Below, piece by piece: positions 14,951 to 26,534 of a stretch of 64,000 nt of DNA (position 1 is the first letter of the stretch; each line of letters opens with the position of its first letter). The position numbers were made by a program, and so were the translations under genes. The notes under the pieces were generated by a model. The model was not told where the DNA came from and ran no database searches. It saw nothing but the letters and a program-made list of their open reading frames with translations. Source of the stretch: Marsupella aquatica (Eukaryota; Marchantiophyta); contig OZ316891.1 of the NCBI GenBank assembly GCA_973895155.1, positions 17,670,001-17,734,000 on the forward strand, written 5' to 3'.

Positions 14951-16149
14951 TTATATATGGTTGCATGGAACATCCTTGCAGGAACACACAGGTCGGCCAG
15001 CAGCGGCCCAACCATCGAAACCTCTCTCAAGCACTAAAACTTTAGGTCTTTTATCGGCTGTTCTGGCACTGGAAGCTTTGTTCAAATGCTCCACAAGAGT
15101 ACGAGCACAAGTAGGACCTCGAATCTGCAACCACAAGATGAGTCAAGGTTACTCTATGTTCATCCACACGTTGAAGGGAAGCGACTTCGAAGGTTAGAAT
15201 ATTTACATTACGAAGGGTAAAAGAGAGAGACATATTTAGTGAGAGACGGATAGTGCTTGTGGCTTCCCAGAAAATTCCGCCGAGTTCCAGCAGAATCTTT
15301 TGCTATGCTGAACAATGGGAACTGTAACTGATTTCCCGCCCCATTCCACTTAGCAAGAGTCGTTGCATGCTGAATTCCACCTAAATGATGATAACACTAC
15401 TAACCATGCCGGAGCTGGAGTCAGAAGAATCATACTGCAAGTAGAAGGAGATCCAGCAAATCATTTTAGGATGATAATTGAAGCCCACCTGACTCTTTGC
15501 GCAGTGGAACACGACAGTGTCTCTGCCCCTTAAATCTTTCAGTAAATCGGGAATCTCTTGTTCAAACGTTTCACTGGGATAGTACAAAGATCCAGCAATG
15601 TGGCCATCATATTTCCGCTCTTCATCTCTGCCATTCAGTTGCCATTCAATTCACGAACAACCCAAAATCAAGACCATATCCTCAATCCCCTCATCAACGC
15701 CCCAGCGCACTAATCGATCCTCGCAAGTAAGGCAGAGGACGATGTGAAATGGCACAAGTACTCCATTTTTCACAAAGGAAAACAAATCTCAGGAAAAGCC
15801 TATGTACGGTAGTATTGCCCCTTCGATGATAGAAAGAAATTGTCTATCTGAACCAGAGCGATGTCACAGACAGCATTCACCAAGAGAGCAGAATCCCCAA
15901 GAAAGCAAGCAAGCAAGACCTATAGACCAGTTGCAGCTAAAGTATGAGCCATAAATCGAGATAATTTGGCAGCCACGCACAAAGAAGTTAGAGTCCATAA
16001 CCTAAATCGAATCAAGACAGAGTTCAGTAGCAACTTTAAGAAAGCTCTGATAATGGATGAGCTACTAACCTCACATCCACAACGGCAACGGAGGGATCTC
16101 GCAGTCTGACGAAATCCGCAGCGGGAATGAACATCACCGGAGCCGCCAT
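14951..16149 (-). CDS. CDC25/ACR2-like: CDC25-like rhodanese phosphatase / arsenate reductase
   Basis: This is a single-domain rhodanese protein of the plant CDC25/ACR2 family, which reduces arsenate to arsenite and shows dual-specificity phosphatase activity in vitro. Three exons (16149-16070, 15627-15489, 15124-14951; phases 2 then 0) give 130 residues, close to the Arabidopsis homologue. The start at 16149 (MAAPVMFIP) leads into the rhodanese fold (VAVVDVR, then [20 protein letters not shown]). The catalytic loop is HCAKSQIR, a proper C-x5-R, with intron 2 inside it after the Gln codon. The C-terminus keeps the plant-specific Cys cluster CSCKDVPC, which binds zinc in the family. An upstream in-frame ATG at 16257 would add 36 residues; I prefer the downstream start because it matches the family length. 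Confidence 0.94.
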
Positions 16150-16304
16150 CACTGAACCAGCAGCTCTAGAAGTGGCAGTCGAAGCCTTCCTCTCACTACA
16201 GCTCTCGACTCCCTTCCTCCTTTCAATAGGTCTCTGGAGAAAGCACGGCAGACACATTCATGAATGCGGTGATGCACCTTACAAGGTTGACAAAACCCAA
16301 CAAG

Positions 16305-16460
16305 CCGTGCCCAATCCGAATCTAATCAAAGAGATCTGTTGTCTAAAGTGCTATATATGCAAATCGTTGACCGACCACCGCATCCAATCAAATCCATTCA
16401 AGACATGCATTCAGTGAGGGAACATGGGATAGATTGTACAATACATTCAACAGAATGCAA
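16305..16460 (+). repeat. Dispersed repeat, copy 2 (relative at 4607-4790)
   Basis: This is the diverged second copy of the repeat at 4607-4790, in the same orientation, beginning CCGTGCCCAATCCGAATC. It lies within about 160 bp upstream of the arsenate reductase start and may overlap its promoter. Confidence 0.55.
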
Positions 16461-16596
16461 AGCAATACAGGATAGTAACTCAACCACTTGGGTTTATGAC
16501 ACTTTTGCTTTTGATACTTTGGCGTTCTTTCATTCAGGAGGAAAGACAAGATGGAGGCTCATAATGAGACTCCCGTACCTTGTTTTAGCCGCCTGC

Positions 16597-16990
16597 CCAC
16601 CTGTTTTTTGGTGTCACACTTTTTCTAAGTGTGACTAGAGTGTGCATGATCCCCACTTTTGGGTGGGATGAATGACAAATGTTTTAGCCGCCCGCTGCCC
16701 GCCTGTTTTTTGGTTTCACACTTTTTCTAAGTGTGACTAGAGTGTGCATGATCCCCACTTTTGGGTGGGATGAATGACAAAAGCCTCTCCATGTCCCGCC
16801 TGTTTTTTGGTGTCACATTTTTTCTAAGTGTGACTAGAGTGTGCATGATCCCCACTTTTGGGTGGGATGAATGACAAAAGCTTCTCCATGTCCGGCCTGT
16901 TTTTTGGTGCCCACACTTTTTCTAAGTGTGACTAGAGTGTGCATGATCCCCACTTTTGGGTGGGATGAATGACAAAAGCTTCTCCATGTC
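16597..16990 (+). repeat. Four-copy tandem array, unit about 97 bp, with an internal hairpin
   Basis: Four near-identical units begin at about 16597, 16699, 16796 and 16894, each at a CCTGTTTTTTGG block. Each unit carries the inverted pair CACACTTT...AAGTGTG, able to form a small hairpin (slightly disturbed in unit 3), then GATCCCCACTTTTGGGTGGG and GAATGACAAA. Units 2 to 4 end in CTCTCCATGT or CTTCTCCATGT. The array is noncoding. It looks like a minisatellite, possibly expanded from inside a transposable element. Spacers do not vary between repeats, so it is not CRISPR-like. Confidence 0.85.
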
Positions 16991-16992
16991 AC

Positions 16993-17052
16993 TGACCAGA
17001 TTCAAACCTGGGACCTGCTGCATCCCAAAGGATGCTCCCCTACCAACTAGCC
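16993..17052 (-). pseudogene. tRNA-related remnant (SINE head or tRNA pseudogene)
   Basis: Read on the minus strand, this has a D-arm-like CTAGTTGGTAGGGGAGC, then a GCATC/GATGC stem with a six-base loop containing TTTGG. An AGGTC follows, then a T-arm-like block with TTTGAAT between CCAGG and CTGG. The acceptor stem does not pair and the anticodon loop is one base short. It is not a functional tRNA. It follows the tandem array directly, which suits a tRNA-derived SINE fragment. Confidence 0.45.
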
Positions 17053-18563
17053 TTGGGGTAGTTGGTATCCACATTGATTCGCTCTTGGTATTTAATTAGA
17101 TATTAACGTTAGAAATACTGGGCAGTGGGCAGTCACGTACGGGGTTAATAAAGGCTAATCGCATTGATTAGCCTCGATCTTGCCTTTCGTTCTTCCAGGT
17201 ATGAGAGGAAAAAACTGAGAGGTCACTTGTGTTACACCATACCTCATACAAAGATGCATTCAGACTCTCAAGACCAAGAAGCTGGGTAGGTAATGCATTT
17301 AATAGAGTGACAAAATGCCCATAAGTCCTTTCAAAATACAACTTCTAAACTTTGGCCAACACTACACCTTATGTCCATGGGCATTTTGGGGGACCCACTT
17401 CAGCCCATGTAGTATTGGGAGATGTCATGTAGAAGTTACCTTCACAATTTCATGTAAAGCCAAAGTGAACTGATCACTTGAAGTGAAGGTTATGGTGAAT
17501 TCTAGAAGCCAAATGTTTGAAGTGACCATTCAAATTTGTCCTCTTGTTCTTGTAAACCCCCTTTGTTTTGACAAGGATTAGCGGGACTTTACAACAACGA
17601 GCAAATGGAGAGTATGACATTTCCCAGACCAAGACAAGTGGACAGTTACTTGAGCTTACAAGCCTATGACAAACAGAGGGGCCTTTGTGAGGAGTTCAAT
17701 TAGGGCATCTCAAAACTTCAAAATTATTGGTAATGGCTTTTGCCCATAAAGAAGTGGTCATAACTTTTTCACAAGGTTATGAAAAGTTTTTTCACTAGCC
17801 TCTAGAGTGACTAATGGTAATGGCATACTACCAATCTTTATGGCAAAAAGGCATGGACTATGAATTTGATAGTTCATATTGTCTGTAATTCGTAACTACT
17901 GCTTTGAACTATAGAGTTAAGGTACATCAAATTCTGAGCTCGAGACACCCTCTTAATGCATTCCAAGAGAATCTTGCAGATGAAGCTATAGATTAGCTCT
18001 TCAGGTAGTCAAATTTGGCTACAAAAACAGAGTACAGGTCACCATTTAGCCTTTACCAAAGGGACCCGCCAACTGCCATGCAAGTTCACCCAAACCAGTG
18101 CTGAAATGGCCACCATAAGTCTACAGTCAAGAATGGTCAGCCACCTTAAATTAACAGTTGGGATAACATCTCAGCTCAGTCTAAACAAGGAAGACTTGTC
18201 TGGCCAATTGTTCTTTTGAAGCCCCGCCCCCCTTAACAGAAGGAACACTTCCTGACAGCAGCAAGAGCGTGTGTAACTGTAAATGGATTTCCCTTTCCTT
18301 ACAAACCTAATACCTCTACAGTATGTTACTGGGTACAGAAAATGACATGTGATACAGTGAGACCTCTAAAAGTGCAAAGTTGATTAATAAGTAAAATCCT
18401 GCAATACCTCTATACGCGATTAGTGCAAGAATCTTCCCTACATAACACATTTTTGGGGAACCAGGCCTATCACAACGGGGTCGAACACAGCTGACTTGAA
18501 TGAATTTACATGTCTAGATGTGTTAAGAAGTAGGGTTCTTGTCTAGCACTGATCAAACCCGTG
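17053..18563. other. Intergenic, no gene seen
   Basis: No ORF of 60 codons or more and no RNA gene are apparent. The sequence is mid-AT and non-repetitive to the eye. Confidence 0.45.
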
Positions 18564-19235
18564 TTTTCACCTACACAAAGCCAAGATACAGATGAACAGA
18601 AAAGATGTTAAATAAAGGTCTCTTAATTTCCATATATAATAGCCTCGCATCTTCCTCGTCCAACTGGAAGAAACTGTTGCATAAATGAGAACGGAGCAAA
18701 TACAAACTCAAAATCGAGGATGACGCCACTAATGTCATCTTGACCATGCCATTCCTAAATCCAGAGGCAGTACAAAATCAGTTAGGGTAGTTCCTACTTC
18801 CCATGAGACGACTAAGTGCTGAATTCCTCCTGGGCGAAGTAAAGATGATGTACTAGCCAAAATACAGTGCTCTGCTTCATTCAAGCCAATCTTCAACAAC
18901 CAAGGATGTGATGATAGATAGCGATTAAGAGAAGAAAATGGTTATGAACCAGGATAGCTTGTGCAATCGCTTCAACACAGTAGCTCTCTGCAGAAACATC
19001 CAACCAATCGCAAAACCTAATAAGATTTTGAACGGCTTTCTTGCCTTTGATCAAACGTCTGGGCACAGACAGTAGTGCCTGTCTCACAGCACTCATCATG
19101 TACAGTCGACAGCTCATTCAGCTCAGAGATTTATAGTTCAACTTCTTTTTTTCACTTGCTCCCATTGACCTAGGTGAAGGGTGTCAACACAAAGTACCTG
19201 CTCATCTGTTTATCTTGGCTTTGTGTAGGTGAAAA
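18564..19235. mobile_element. Small inverted-repeat element that captured part of the PP2C gene
   Basis: The left end TTTTCACCTACACAAAGCCA (from 18564) recurs inverted at the right end (to 19235). The two ends match for about 25 bp and, with one small gap, for about 36 bp. The interior, 18606-19200, aligns with 6462-7088, the last introns and exons of the PP2C gene. The flanks (ATCAAACCCGTG and ATCAAGCCGACG) are only partly alike, so a target duplication is not certain. The structure is that of a Pack-type non-autonomous element carrying a gene fragment. Confidence 0.65.
18606..19200 (-). pseudogene. Truncated copy of the TAP38-like PP2C 3' end
   Basis: This is collinear with 6462-7088. The counterpart of the penultimate coding exon (VEAIAQAIL; parent AEAIAQATL) lies near 18955-18985. 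That of the next exon (parent ERHGQDNITVI) lies near 18715-18755 and reads EWHGQDDISGVILDF. Intron sequence is retained, so it arose from DNA and not by retroposition. It covers only the extreme 3' part of the gene and is diverged and non-functional. The match starts exactly at the donor side of the intron after KKHGDIQ. Confidence 0.8.
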
Positions 19236-20807
19236 ATCAAGCCGACGATAGCTCAAGATTTAGCTTAGTTACCTTGGGATCGTCCCGTGGGTTGGGAAGA
19301 ATAAATTCAAGGTAGATGAATTGAAACGCTCAAAACGTCCAGAACATTATTCCATTGAAATTTCATGTAGAGAACTTTCCTTGGAATACTTCAGATCTCC
19401 AATTCACCCCATTTTCCAGTCCGTTTCATAAATTAGTTTGGGACTTTAGAAACAGACGATGAACTTTAGCATCCGCAAGTGTCAATCCTCTGTTCTTTTG
19501 GCCTCCTCTTTCCTGGAAGGTGTACAGGTTCCCTGGACCGTGGTCTAGTGTAGTGAACATTAGTCTTGTTAGTCTTGGGTATAATTATACCGGTGATCGA
19601 TTTACAAACTAGGTTTGAGTCGAGGAGTAGTGTCTTAATTTAACACTCTCTCCGCATGTCGGAGTGTCTTCTTTACTTCTCCCTTGCCCGTTTGTTTACC
19701 TCCTTACTTTTGTAAGCCTGTATTTCCAAGCATTAGAGGCTACTGAGGTGGCCTTAAATGCTTGTCCTTGGAGGCGTTCTTCCCCTTCTGATTGATCAAG
19801 GTCCGTTTGTCCAGTGCCTCCAGTAGGTACATGGCTGAGAGAAATTGAAGTAAGTGTGCTAAAATTAAAGGCGTTTGGGCTTTGAAGCTCCCTAAGACAT
19901 AAATGAGTGGCTTCCTCTCGAGTAATCTTTCTTACCCTCCAGATAACCAAGAAAATGCTGCCCAGAGAATTTAAGTATGAAAATTGAAGCAAGGAGACGG
20001 GAGGTGAAACACCTAGGAAGGGTGCAGCCACATACGGCTTCACTTTAGAAAACCATCTATTAGAGACATTCTCTCTTAAAATTCAGTCTTCTGGCCCCTG
20101 AGAGTTTAGTTCAGCGAGTCCTGACGGAGGATCAATGAAGCAGTTCTCCAGATTGGCTTCATCTCGATCGATGCCTCATCAGGAACGGTCAGCAGCAATC
20201 CCCAATTCTTTCTTTCTCCTTGGCAGAATCATTAAAGGCCGTTTTCAGAGTGGGATCAGCTCACTGCATCATCCAGAACGTCTGTAATGGTCACTCGCAA
20301 GCCAAGATCATCGCCTTGCCATTCATCTCCCCACAAAATTGTCAGCGAAACCTAAACGCGAAACTTAAACTTCAAGATCTCATCAGCATTCAGTCAGGAA
20401 TGATCGGCGAAACAATTCCGTTCAGCAATCAGGATCGCATGCGCAAGATTGCATAGTCCAGATCTCATCAGAATTTCTGAATAGAACCAATGCATTACAT
20501 TGTGATGACCTCACCTTCGGAATCTCGTTAGAATCTGGACGCAAATCGTGCACTACGCTCTCCGATATGCGATCGTTCCCACGAGCAAATTGGAGGATTT
20601 CTTCGTCCCGCACACCATTCTCCCTTCGATCTGAAGTTTCCCTTCGTGCAAATTGGAAGCACAACATTGTGGTGTTGTGCGACAGGAGGCACAGAGAACA
20701 TGAACATTAAGCATTAAAGCATTAAAGCATTAATTTTAGCACTTGAATTGAATTGGATCAGCGATACGGGTGCGAAAAATGTTTGTGGGAAGCTTGCACT
20801 CTGGAAT
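19236..20807. other. Intergenic, no recognised gene
   Basis: A 115-codon minus-strand ORF at 19696-20043 shows no recognisable domain. Nothing else is supported. Confidence 0.4.
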
Positions 20808-20879
20808 TATCAGAGCCAGGTTTCGATCCTGGGACCTGTGGGTTATGGGCCCACCACGCTTCCGCTGCGCCACTCTGAT
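20808..20879 (-). tRNA. trnfM/iMet-CAT (nuclear): Initiator tRNA-Met (CAT)
   Basis: On the minus strand the acceptor ATCAGAG (20879-20873) pairs with CTCTGAT at the 3' end, and 20808 encodes the discriminator A. The anticodon stem has the three G:C pairs typical of eukaryotic initiators (GGG...CCC around loop CATAAC). The T loop has the initiator-type GATCGAAA instead of TTCGAAT. The length is 72 nt, with no intron and no encoded CCA. Confidence 0.96.
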
Positions 20880-21578
20880 GGACAGGCAGGTTCTGCTTAC
20901 ATGTGTATTTAAATATTATTCAAAGACATATTACCAAACAAATGGAAAAACGTTAGTCCAGGATTGTCACAGAGCATCTGAAATGATTTGGGTAACATAT
21001 TTTACAGATTTAACTGAAATGTGACCTGTAGGCGGTTCACTTGGTTCATCCGATGGTTAGTCCGGGCATGTCACAAAAGTGAGGTGGCCTTCCAAGAGTA
21101 GCCGGACATTTTTTCTTTGGAAAACTGGCTGATGATTTATGCAGTCCATGGGAATGGGCAGGCATTTTCTCAATACCTCGGTCTTTGTCTTTGTGAGTCC
21201 AAGCTCCAACAAGAGAGTTCTCAATAAATGTAGAGCAGTCTATCATACTTTCTTGCTGTAGAGACCAGAACTGAGAGAGGCAGGGATAATATTATGGAGC
21301 ACGAATCTATTGTGGACGCTCTTCGTTGGCCTGTCGTCCATCTTGCCCTCCCACCACAAGGCTGGCTTCCTGTATTGAATGATTATACAAAGAATTTAAA
21401 CTGTAGCTGCTGTTAAAGACCCATAATTGTACACGACCACTGCTCATTTGTCTAGGTGAATAGTATACCTGCCAGAGTATATTTACTGCGCAGGCTCTTC
21501 CTGTCACTATCCATCATAAGACTTTTGTAGCTACAACAATTTTTTTGTTAATCACAAGTTCTCTTAAAAATATTCTGG

Positions 21579-21612
<34 letters not shown>

Positions 21613-22082
21613 CTTATTTATAAAAAGTCAACTACATGCTAGAGTTGGGGCTAGGTTTGTAGAGTGGTTTAGACCCTAATTCCATGGATTATCATGTGGA
21701 TGGGAGTAATGTGGATGGGAGTACTCATGACTATGATGTATGTTAAATGATTATGATACTTTTTTTTTATCATGATTTACATTTATATTTAAAAATGAGC
21801 CACCATAACATATGTGATGTGTATAGAAAAGAATATTACATTTATATCAATATGTGATGTGTATCTAAAAGAGTATTACATTTATATTTAAAAATGAACT
21901 CTATGATCCCATCATAAGTGATGTGTATAGAATATAGTATTATATGTTTATTAAAATGATAACATGATGGTTTTTTATCATTTCATTAATTAATTTTAAA
22001 AAATTTAAATAATAAATATATTTTAGTGACATTTTTATTATAGTCTCTGCTATTCAAGTTCAAAGAAATGGGAGAAATGGTA
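20880..22082. other. AT-rich intergenic sequence with microsatellite
   Basis: No gene is seen. The region from 21540 to 22030 is strongly AT-rich. It contains a (TA)n tract at 21585-21612, a T run near 21762 and imperfect repeats of GTGATGTGTAT near 21812-21930. Confidence 0.5.
21585..21612. repeat. (TA)n microsatellite
   Basis: This is a perfect AT dinucleotide run of about 28 bp inside an AT-rich stretch. Confidence 0.95.
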
Positions 22083-22212
22083 ATCGAGGTTAGTTAGTGC
22101 CAAAAGCAGAAGAACAAAAGTCTTTTAAAAAGCTTGCCAAAAGCCGAATCGAGGTTAGTTAGTGCCAAAAGCAGAAGAACAAAAGTCTTTTAAAAAGCTT
22201 GCCAAAAGCCGA
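22083..22212 (+). repeat. Tandem duplication, 2 x 65 bp
   Basis: Two consecutive 65-bp units start ATCGAGGTTAGTTAGTGCC and end GCCAAAAGCCGA. They appear identical by eye, so the duplication is recent. Noncoding. Confidence 0.95.
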
Positions 22213-23655
22213 AGAACAAAAGTGTTTTGAGAGGCTTGGAAGAGCGCGCAAAATAAAAGCTAGGACGAGTGTGAGCTCACCCACAGCGTGGCAGCGATAC
22301 GCGCAGTTTATCTATAGTAGCTCGGGGAGAGGCCATGTGAAGACTTCACCTCAAAGATTCCATCAGCTGAATTCCAAAAGGTACTTTTGTATGATTGTAC
22401 ACTTGTCTACTTTCTTGCAATAGAGTCACAGTTTTATCAAATAGAGAAACGCCACAGATGAGGAAAATGTTATTGGCCGCAAAGTATAAAGGCAAACGTG
22501 TGGTCTTAGCTTGTCCACACACAGAAAGATGCCATGTGCAGATGCGAAAACACCTGGACATATTGTCACGGATGATTCTCACTTCTCAGACATAGAGGGA
22601 AACACGTTATGAAAGCCGTTTACGAAGAAGAGCAGGCTGAGGGGAGGCGGGACCCAGGTTTTCCATCTCATCTGCAAGTTCACGGCGACTTATGAATAGT
22701 GCAATGTAGAGGGCAAGGTCTTCCCAACCATTCACGTATTTTTTTAGCCACAAAATCATGACGGTCTGCCAATGAGCAAACTGTTTCCACTGCAGACCCT
22801 TAGAAAGTAGAGATTGAAATTCATCGTCTGATCGCAAGTAACTTTCACGGTCACCGTGCTCGAGATTGCAGCTTTCAGTTGCGCGACTGTACGTCATTGT
22901 TTTCATCGTAAATGTGAGTAGCTTTTTTACCACCGTCAGTCCATCGATCCGTCCCTAGAATTATAACTGCCTTCTCATTCTTGAGTTGGTGAAAGTACTG
23001 TACGACGATGGTACAAGATTTTAGGTCAAAGTTTCCCGCCTAGGCAATCAAGTACACTGATATTATCTCATTACTGTAGCGAGTGCTACTTAGGTTATAA
23101 TCCAAGGACGAGTACTTGCCTGCTTATCCTCAGATGATTAAGTTGTTCTCAATTTATCCATTTCAGAAAGGTGTTCAGCGGTTTTCTTCGGGGCACGTCG
23201 CACAGCGATTCGTGCAGTTTGCTGTGCGGCGATCGGTTGTCAACTCAGAGGCGAAATAGGAAACAGTAGGAAATAATCTTCTCGGATTCGCCGATTGGAC
23301 ACTTTCGTTTCCAGGTTTGCAAATTCTTCGAAACATACGAGTTTGTGTTTAGTGGCCTTCGATTCGTTCACCTATTTCATGCACGCCCACAATACCGATC
23401 AGAGACCTCCCAACAGCTCAAACGCCCGCTCACTCAACCACAGGGGGAATGCAGCAGTCGTTCGTTTTCTAACGACGATGGCGGTGGGTTGTGGGTTGTG
23501 GGCAGTTGTAAACCAGCTTTCAAGGTTGACTAAAAACCACATCCATCCAATGCTCTTTGGAGAAGGGAATGTTACATCTAATGAAGAATGACAAGGCGAT
23601 TGCTCCACAACTGTCCAGCCCTGGTCTTTGGTTTCGGACTAGTTGAAGACAGCGA
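22213..23655. other. Intergenic, no gene seen
   Basis: Only short shadow ORFs are present, with no recognised domain or RNA gene. Confidence 0.4.
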
Positions 23656-23734
23656 TACCTCTCAACAGAAACATTCAGAATCATGCAACAGAAGGTTTAC
23701 CTCTCAACAGAAACATTCAGAATCATGCAACAGA
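23656..23734 (+). repeat. Tandem duplication, 42-bp unit
   Basis: The block TACCTCTCAACAG and the following 26 bp recur exactly 42 bp later. Noncoding. Confidence 0.9.
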
Positions 23735-24007
23735 GACTGTCTAGACCAACTCCTCAAGACAGTTTCGACTTACAACAACATTCCGTAACATTTCCGTGTA
23801 TACCCATTCCGACCATATGGAGAGGCAAATTTAACTACATTCGGTGTGTACCATCCCAACCATATGAGTGTTGGCGAATTCAACTGCATTGAACTTTTGT
23901 CAGGAATATTCGTGGTTTCATATTTGAAATTTGCATTGAACTCAGTCCCCTTGGAAGGAGTCACCATAATTGACAGTAGGGACGCTATCTCCTTGTGTTC
24001 GCTAAAC

Positions 24008-24145
24008 AAGGAGACATTCTTAACCTTTCCAAACATCCCAAAAGGACGACCTTCAAATTTCGGAGTGCAGGTGCGAAAAGGAGACATTCTTAACCTTTCC
24101 AAACATCCCAAAAGGACGACCTTCAAATTTCGGAGTGCAGGTGCG
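24008..24145 (+). repeat. Tandem duplication, 2 x 70 bp
   Basis: Two units share GGAGACATTCTTAACC near the start and GGAGTGCAGGTGCG at the end, 70 bp apart and apparently identical. They lie about 400 bp downstream of the stop codon of the Mpv17-like gene. Confidence 0.93.
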
Positions 24146-24522
24146 TCGCACTACAACACCAAATCTAACAACTTCCGTTGCTAACTTCACCTACAATCTT
24201 TTTTAGAACAGACCAGCGAACGTGAAATTCTTTCCAAATGATGCGGACGACAATTCCACATTTCTGCCATGCACTAAACATGACCCCGTGTCTAATCTGC
24301 AACTCCAGCTCAGGTAAAGCAGGCCACTAATAAACAAGCCTAATTCGTTACAAGAGGGATATACACTTTCCTAATGTGCTGACCTCCTCAATATAGTAAG
24401 CGGTTACTGACCTTCCTAAGACAATTTCTATCCACTTGCTTTGCCTAATCTATTTACACTTGAAAGAGCCTGCGGTTGATAAGCAAATCCTCCTTAAACA
24501 ACCAAACAAATGAAGAAGTGGG

Positions 24523-26534
24523 TTATGACGAATTCTTGTCTGCCGCGACATCGTCGATAGATACGGCATGAACAGCGCCATCTATGACGCTTTCCTTCAA
24601 ATCCTCTGTGGATTCAGCTTCAGCAATTCTTGCTTCCGACTTTTCATTAGAGTACATAGCTAATATAGTTACCCATACGATTTCCACCATATCCACCCAG
24701 AGAAGCCTCTGCTCTACTGGTACTAACCCGTAGGTAACTAGATGGGCAGCTGGCCACAGTTTCCACCCAGCAGTCAACAGAGGTTTAAAGGTCTGACGCA
24801 GTTCCTTCCAAATGCTAACAGGAGATTCCAGTCTCAACAGTCCGACAGTGACGAAGTAGACGCTGTTCCATAGCGCAGACCAGGCCGTCTGATCAAATCC
24901 GACCTTCAAAGGAACTACCCACCAACCTTGGAAAGGAAACAGCCACTGCATTTCGAACAAGCACAGATAAGTCAGGCCACACCATCAACACCACCCAATG
25001 CAGATGACAAAAATGAGAAAAAAGATGAGACAAAACCAAAAGGAATGCAGGCTTTTTAAACCAGGCCCCAAAATAAAAACTAACAAAGTCACTTGAGGAG
25101 CAACCAAAGGGAATTTTAGATCAGCGAAGTGAGGGGGACTTCTCATTCTCAGGGAAAACATATTGTGAGCTCACATTATTTCGTAGATAAAATAACTATT
25201 TACTAGCTTAATGACATCCTCCTAGAACTGCAATTCCTACACAAAAGCAGACACAGATGCATCGTAAAAGTCAATCGCTCACCTCAGAGAACTGGTAGTA
25301 AAAGTGCGACATCGACCCATGGAGGCAAAACCCGACTAGACCTGATCTCAGCATACGAGTCCGATTGAACTCCAGAGCTGGCTTGCCTTCGTAGCACTGG
25401 GCAATCCAATCCCCGAGGGCGTACACGGTGCCACTGATCATCATCTTAGCAAGAACAGGGTGAGTTTTAAGCATTTCTTCGTAAGCAAACCAATTGTGAA
25501 CTGGTGCGTACTGCAGTATTTCCACGAGAGTCCATCCCTGCAAGTTCCCCGATACCACCGTCAGTCAAAATATGAATCAACTTTCGGATTTGGCCCTACA
25601 AATGAAGACTTCGATGTTCAAGATAAGTGAATAAATGGCATCGGAGGTATCCTCTTGACAATTGCAGTGATTAGTATATCTAGCTTGGGACTGCTCCCAT
25701 GAATTCTTAAACTTCAAAATTGATGTCGTCTTCCATCAAACACAACACACAAATTCATATCAGGGTTCCCAATGAATAACTTACATGCCAATAATCGCGG
25801 TCAACTGTTAGAATCTTAGTTAGGGCTAGAACTCCAGCGGATGCCACAATTACGGCATTGATGGTTCTGTCGATAATCATGTTCTCCTCTTCAGGGGACT
25901 TGGCAAACCAGATCAATTTCGGCTGATACATGGGCAATACGCCCATAGACTCAAATTCGGGGCCTACACCTACACCACCTGCGGTAAGATCCATAGCAAA
26001 CTCTCCCACAAAAGGACTATCCGCAAAGCCTTGCACAACAGGTTGGGGTCGGGCCACTGCATCCGAAGAGGATGCGTCCGACTCCAGAAGGCTCGGAAAA
26101 GATTCATCCAGCGATTCGGCGACGTTGTAATCCTCGGGAAGGCTCTGCACGGCGCTTCCACTATTTCTCCCAAAAGAGCTCTGATCGATGTCGAGGAACT
26201 GGAGACCACCTTCGCCCTTCAAGGAAGATCTCCCAGAGCCGAATTCAGCTCCCTGAGACCTTACCGAGACTCTCCTCCTTGACAAGGAACCCTTAGATTT
26301 CAAAGGTACAACAATCACAGCACTGCTAGACTGTGAAAGACCTCGGTGGGAAGAGGAGGAGCAGAATTTCCCAGAGAGCGCCCTAATGGCACCGGGATCG
26401 CCGCTCGCTCCTTTCACACTGGAGACTAAAGTTCCCTTGCTGACTACTCTCGACGACGGCGCCAATTGCGTCCCGCCCACTCCGACCAACCGATTCATCC
26501 CTAACACCGAATGAGTCACAGTAGAAGTCGCCAT
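24523..26534 (-). CDS. Mpv17/PMP22 family membrane protein, plastid-targeted type (At1g52870-like)
   Basis: This is a four-helix integral membrane protein of the Mpv17/PMP22 family. Relatives act as organelle inner-membrane or peroxisomal channels, but the function of the plastid-type plant members is not established. Exons 26534-25785, 25537-25283 and 24945-24523 are all phase 0 and give 475 residues. Residues 1-210 form a long Ser-rich extension that begins like a plastid transit peptide (MATSTVTHSVLGMNRL). A hydrophobic stretch near 230 follows (INAVIVASAGVLALTKIL). Exon 2 holds the first core helices (YALGDWIAQCYEG, LVGFCLHGSMSHFYYQF). Exon 3 holds the family signature, with GWKLWP followed by YGLVPVEQRLLWVD, and an acidic tail. 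Proximity to photosynthesis genes fits plastid location but proves nothing. Confidence in the family is high; the substrate is unknown. Confidence 0.93.

Noticed and set aside
16597-16990. CRISPR-like array of regular repeats
   Set aside because: Repeats are contiguous ~97-bp units without variable spacers, in a plant nuclear context; a minisatellite.
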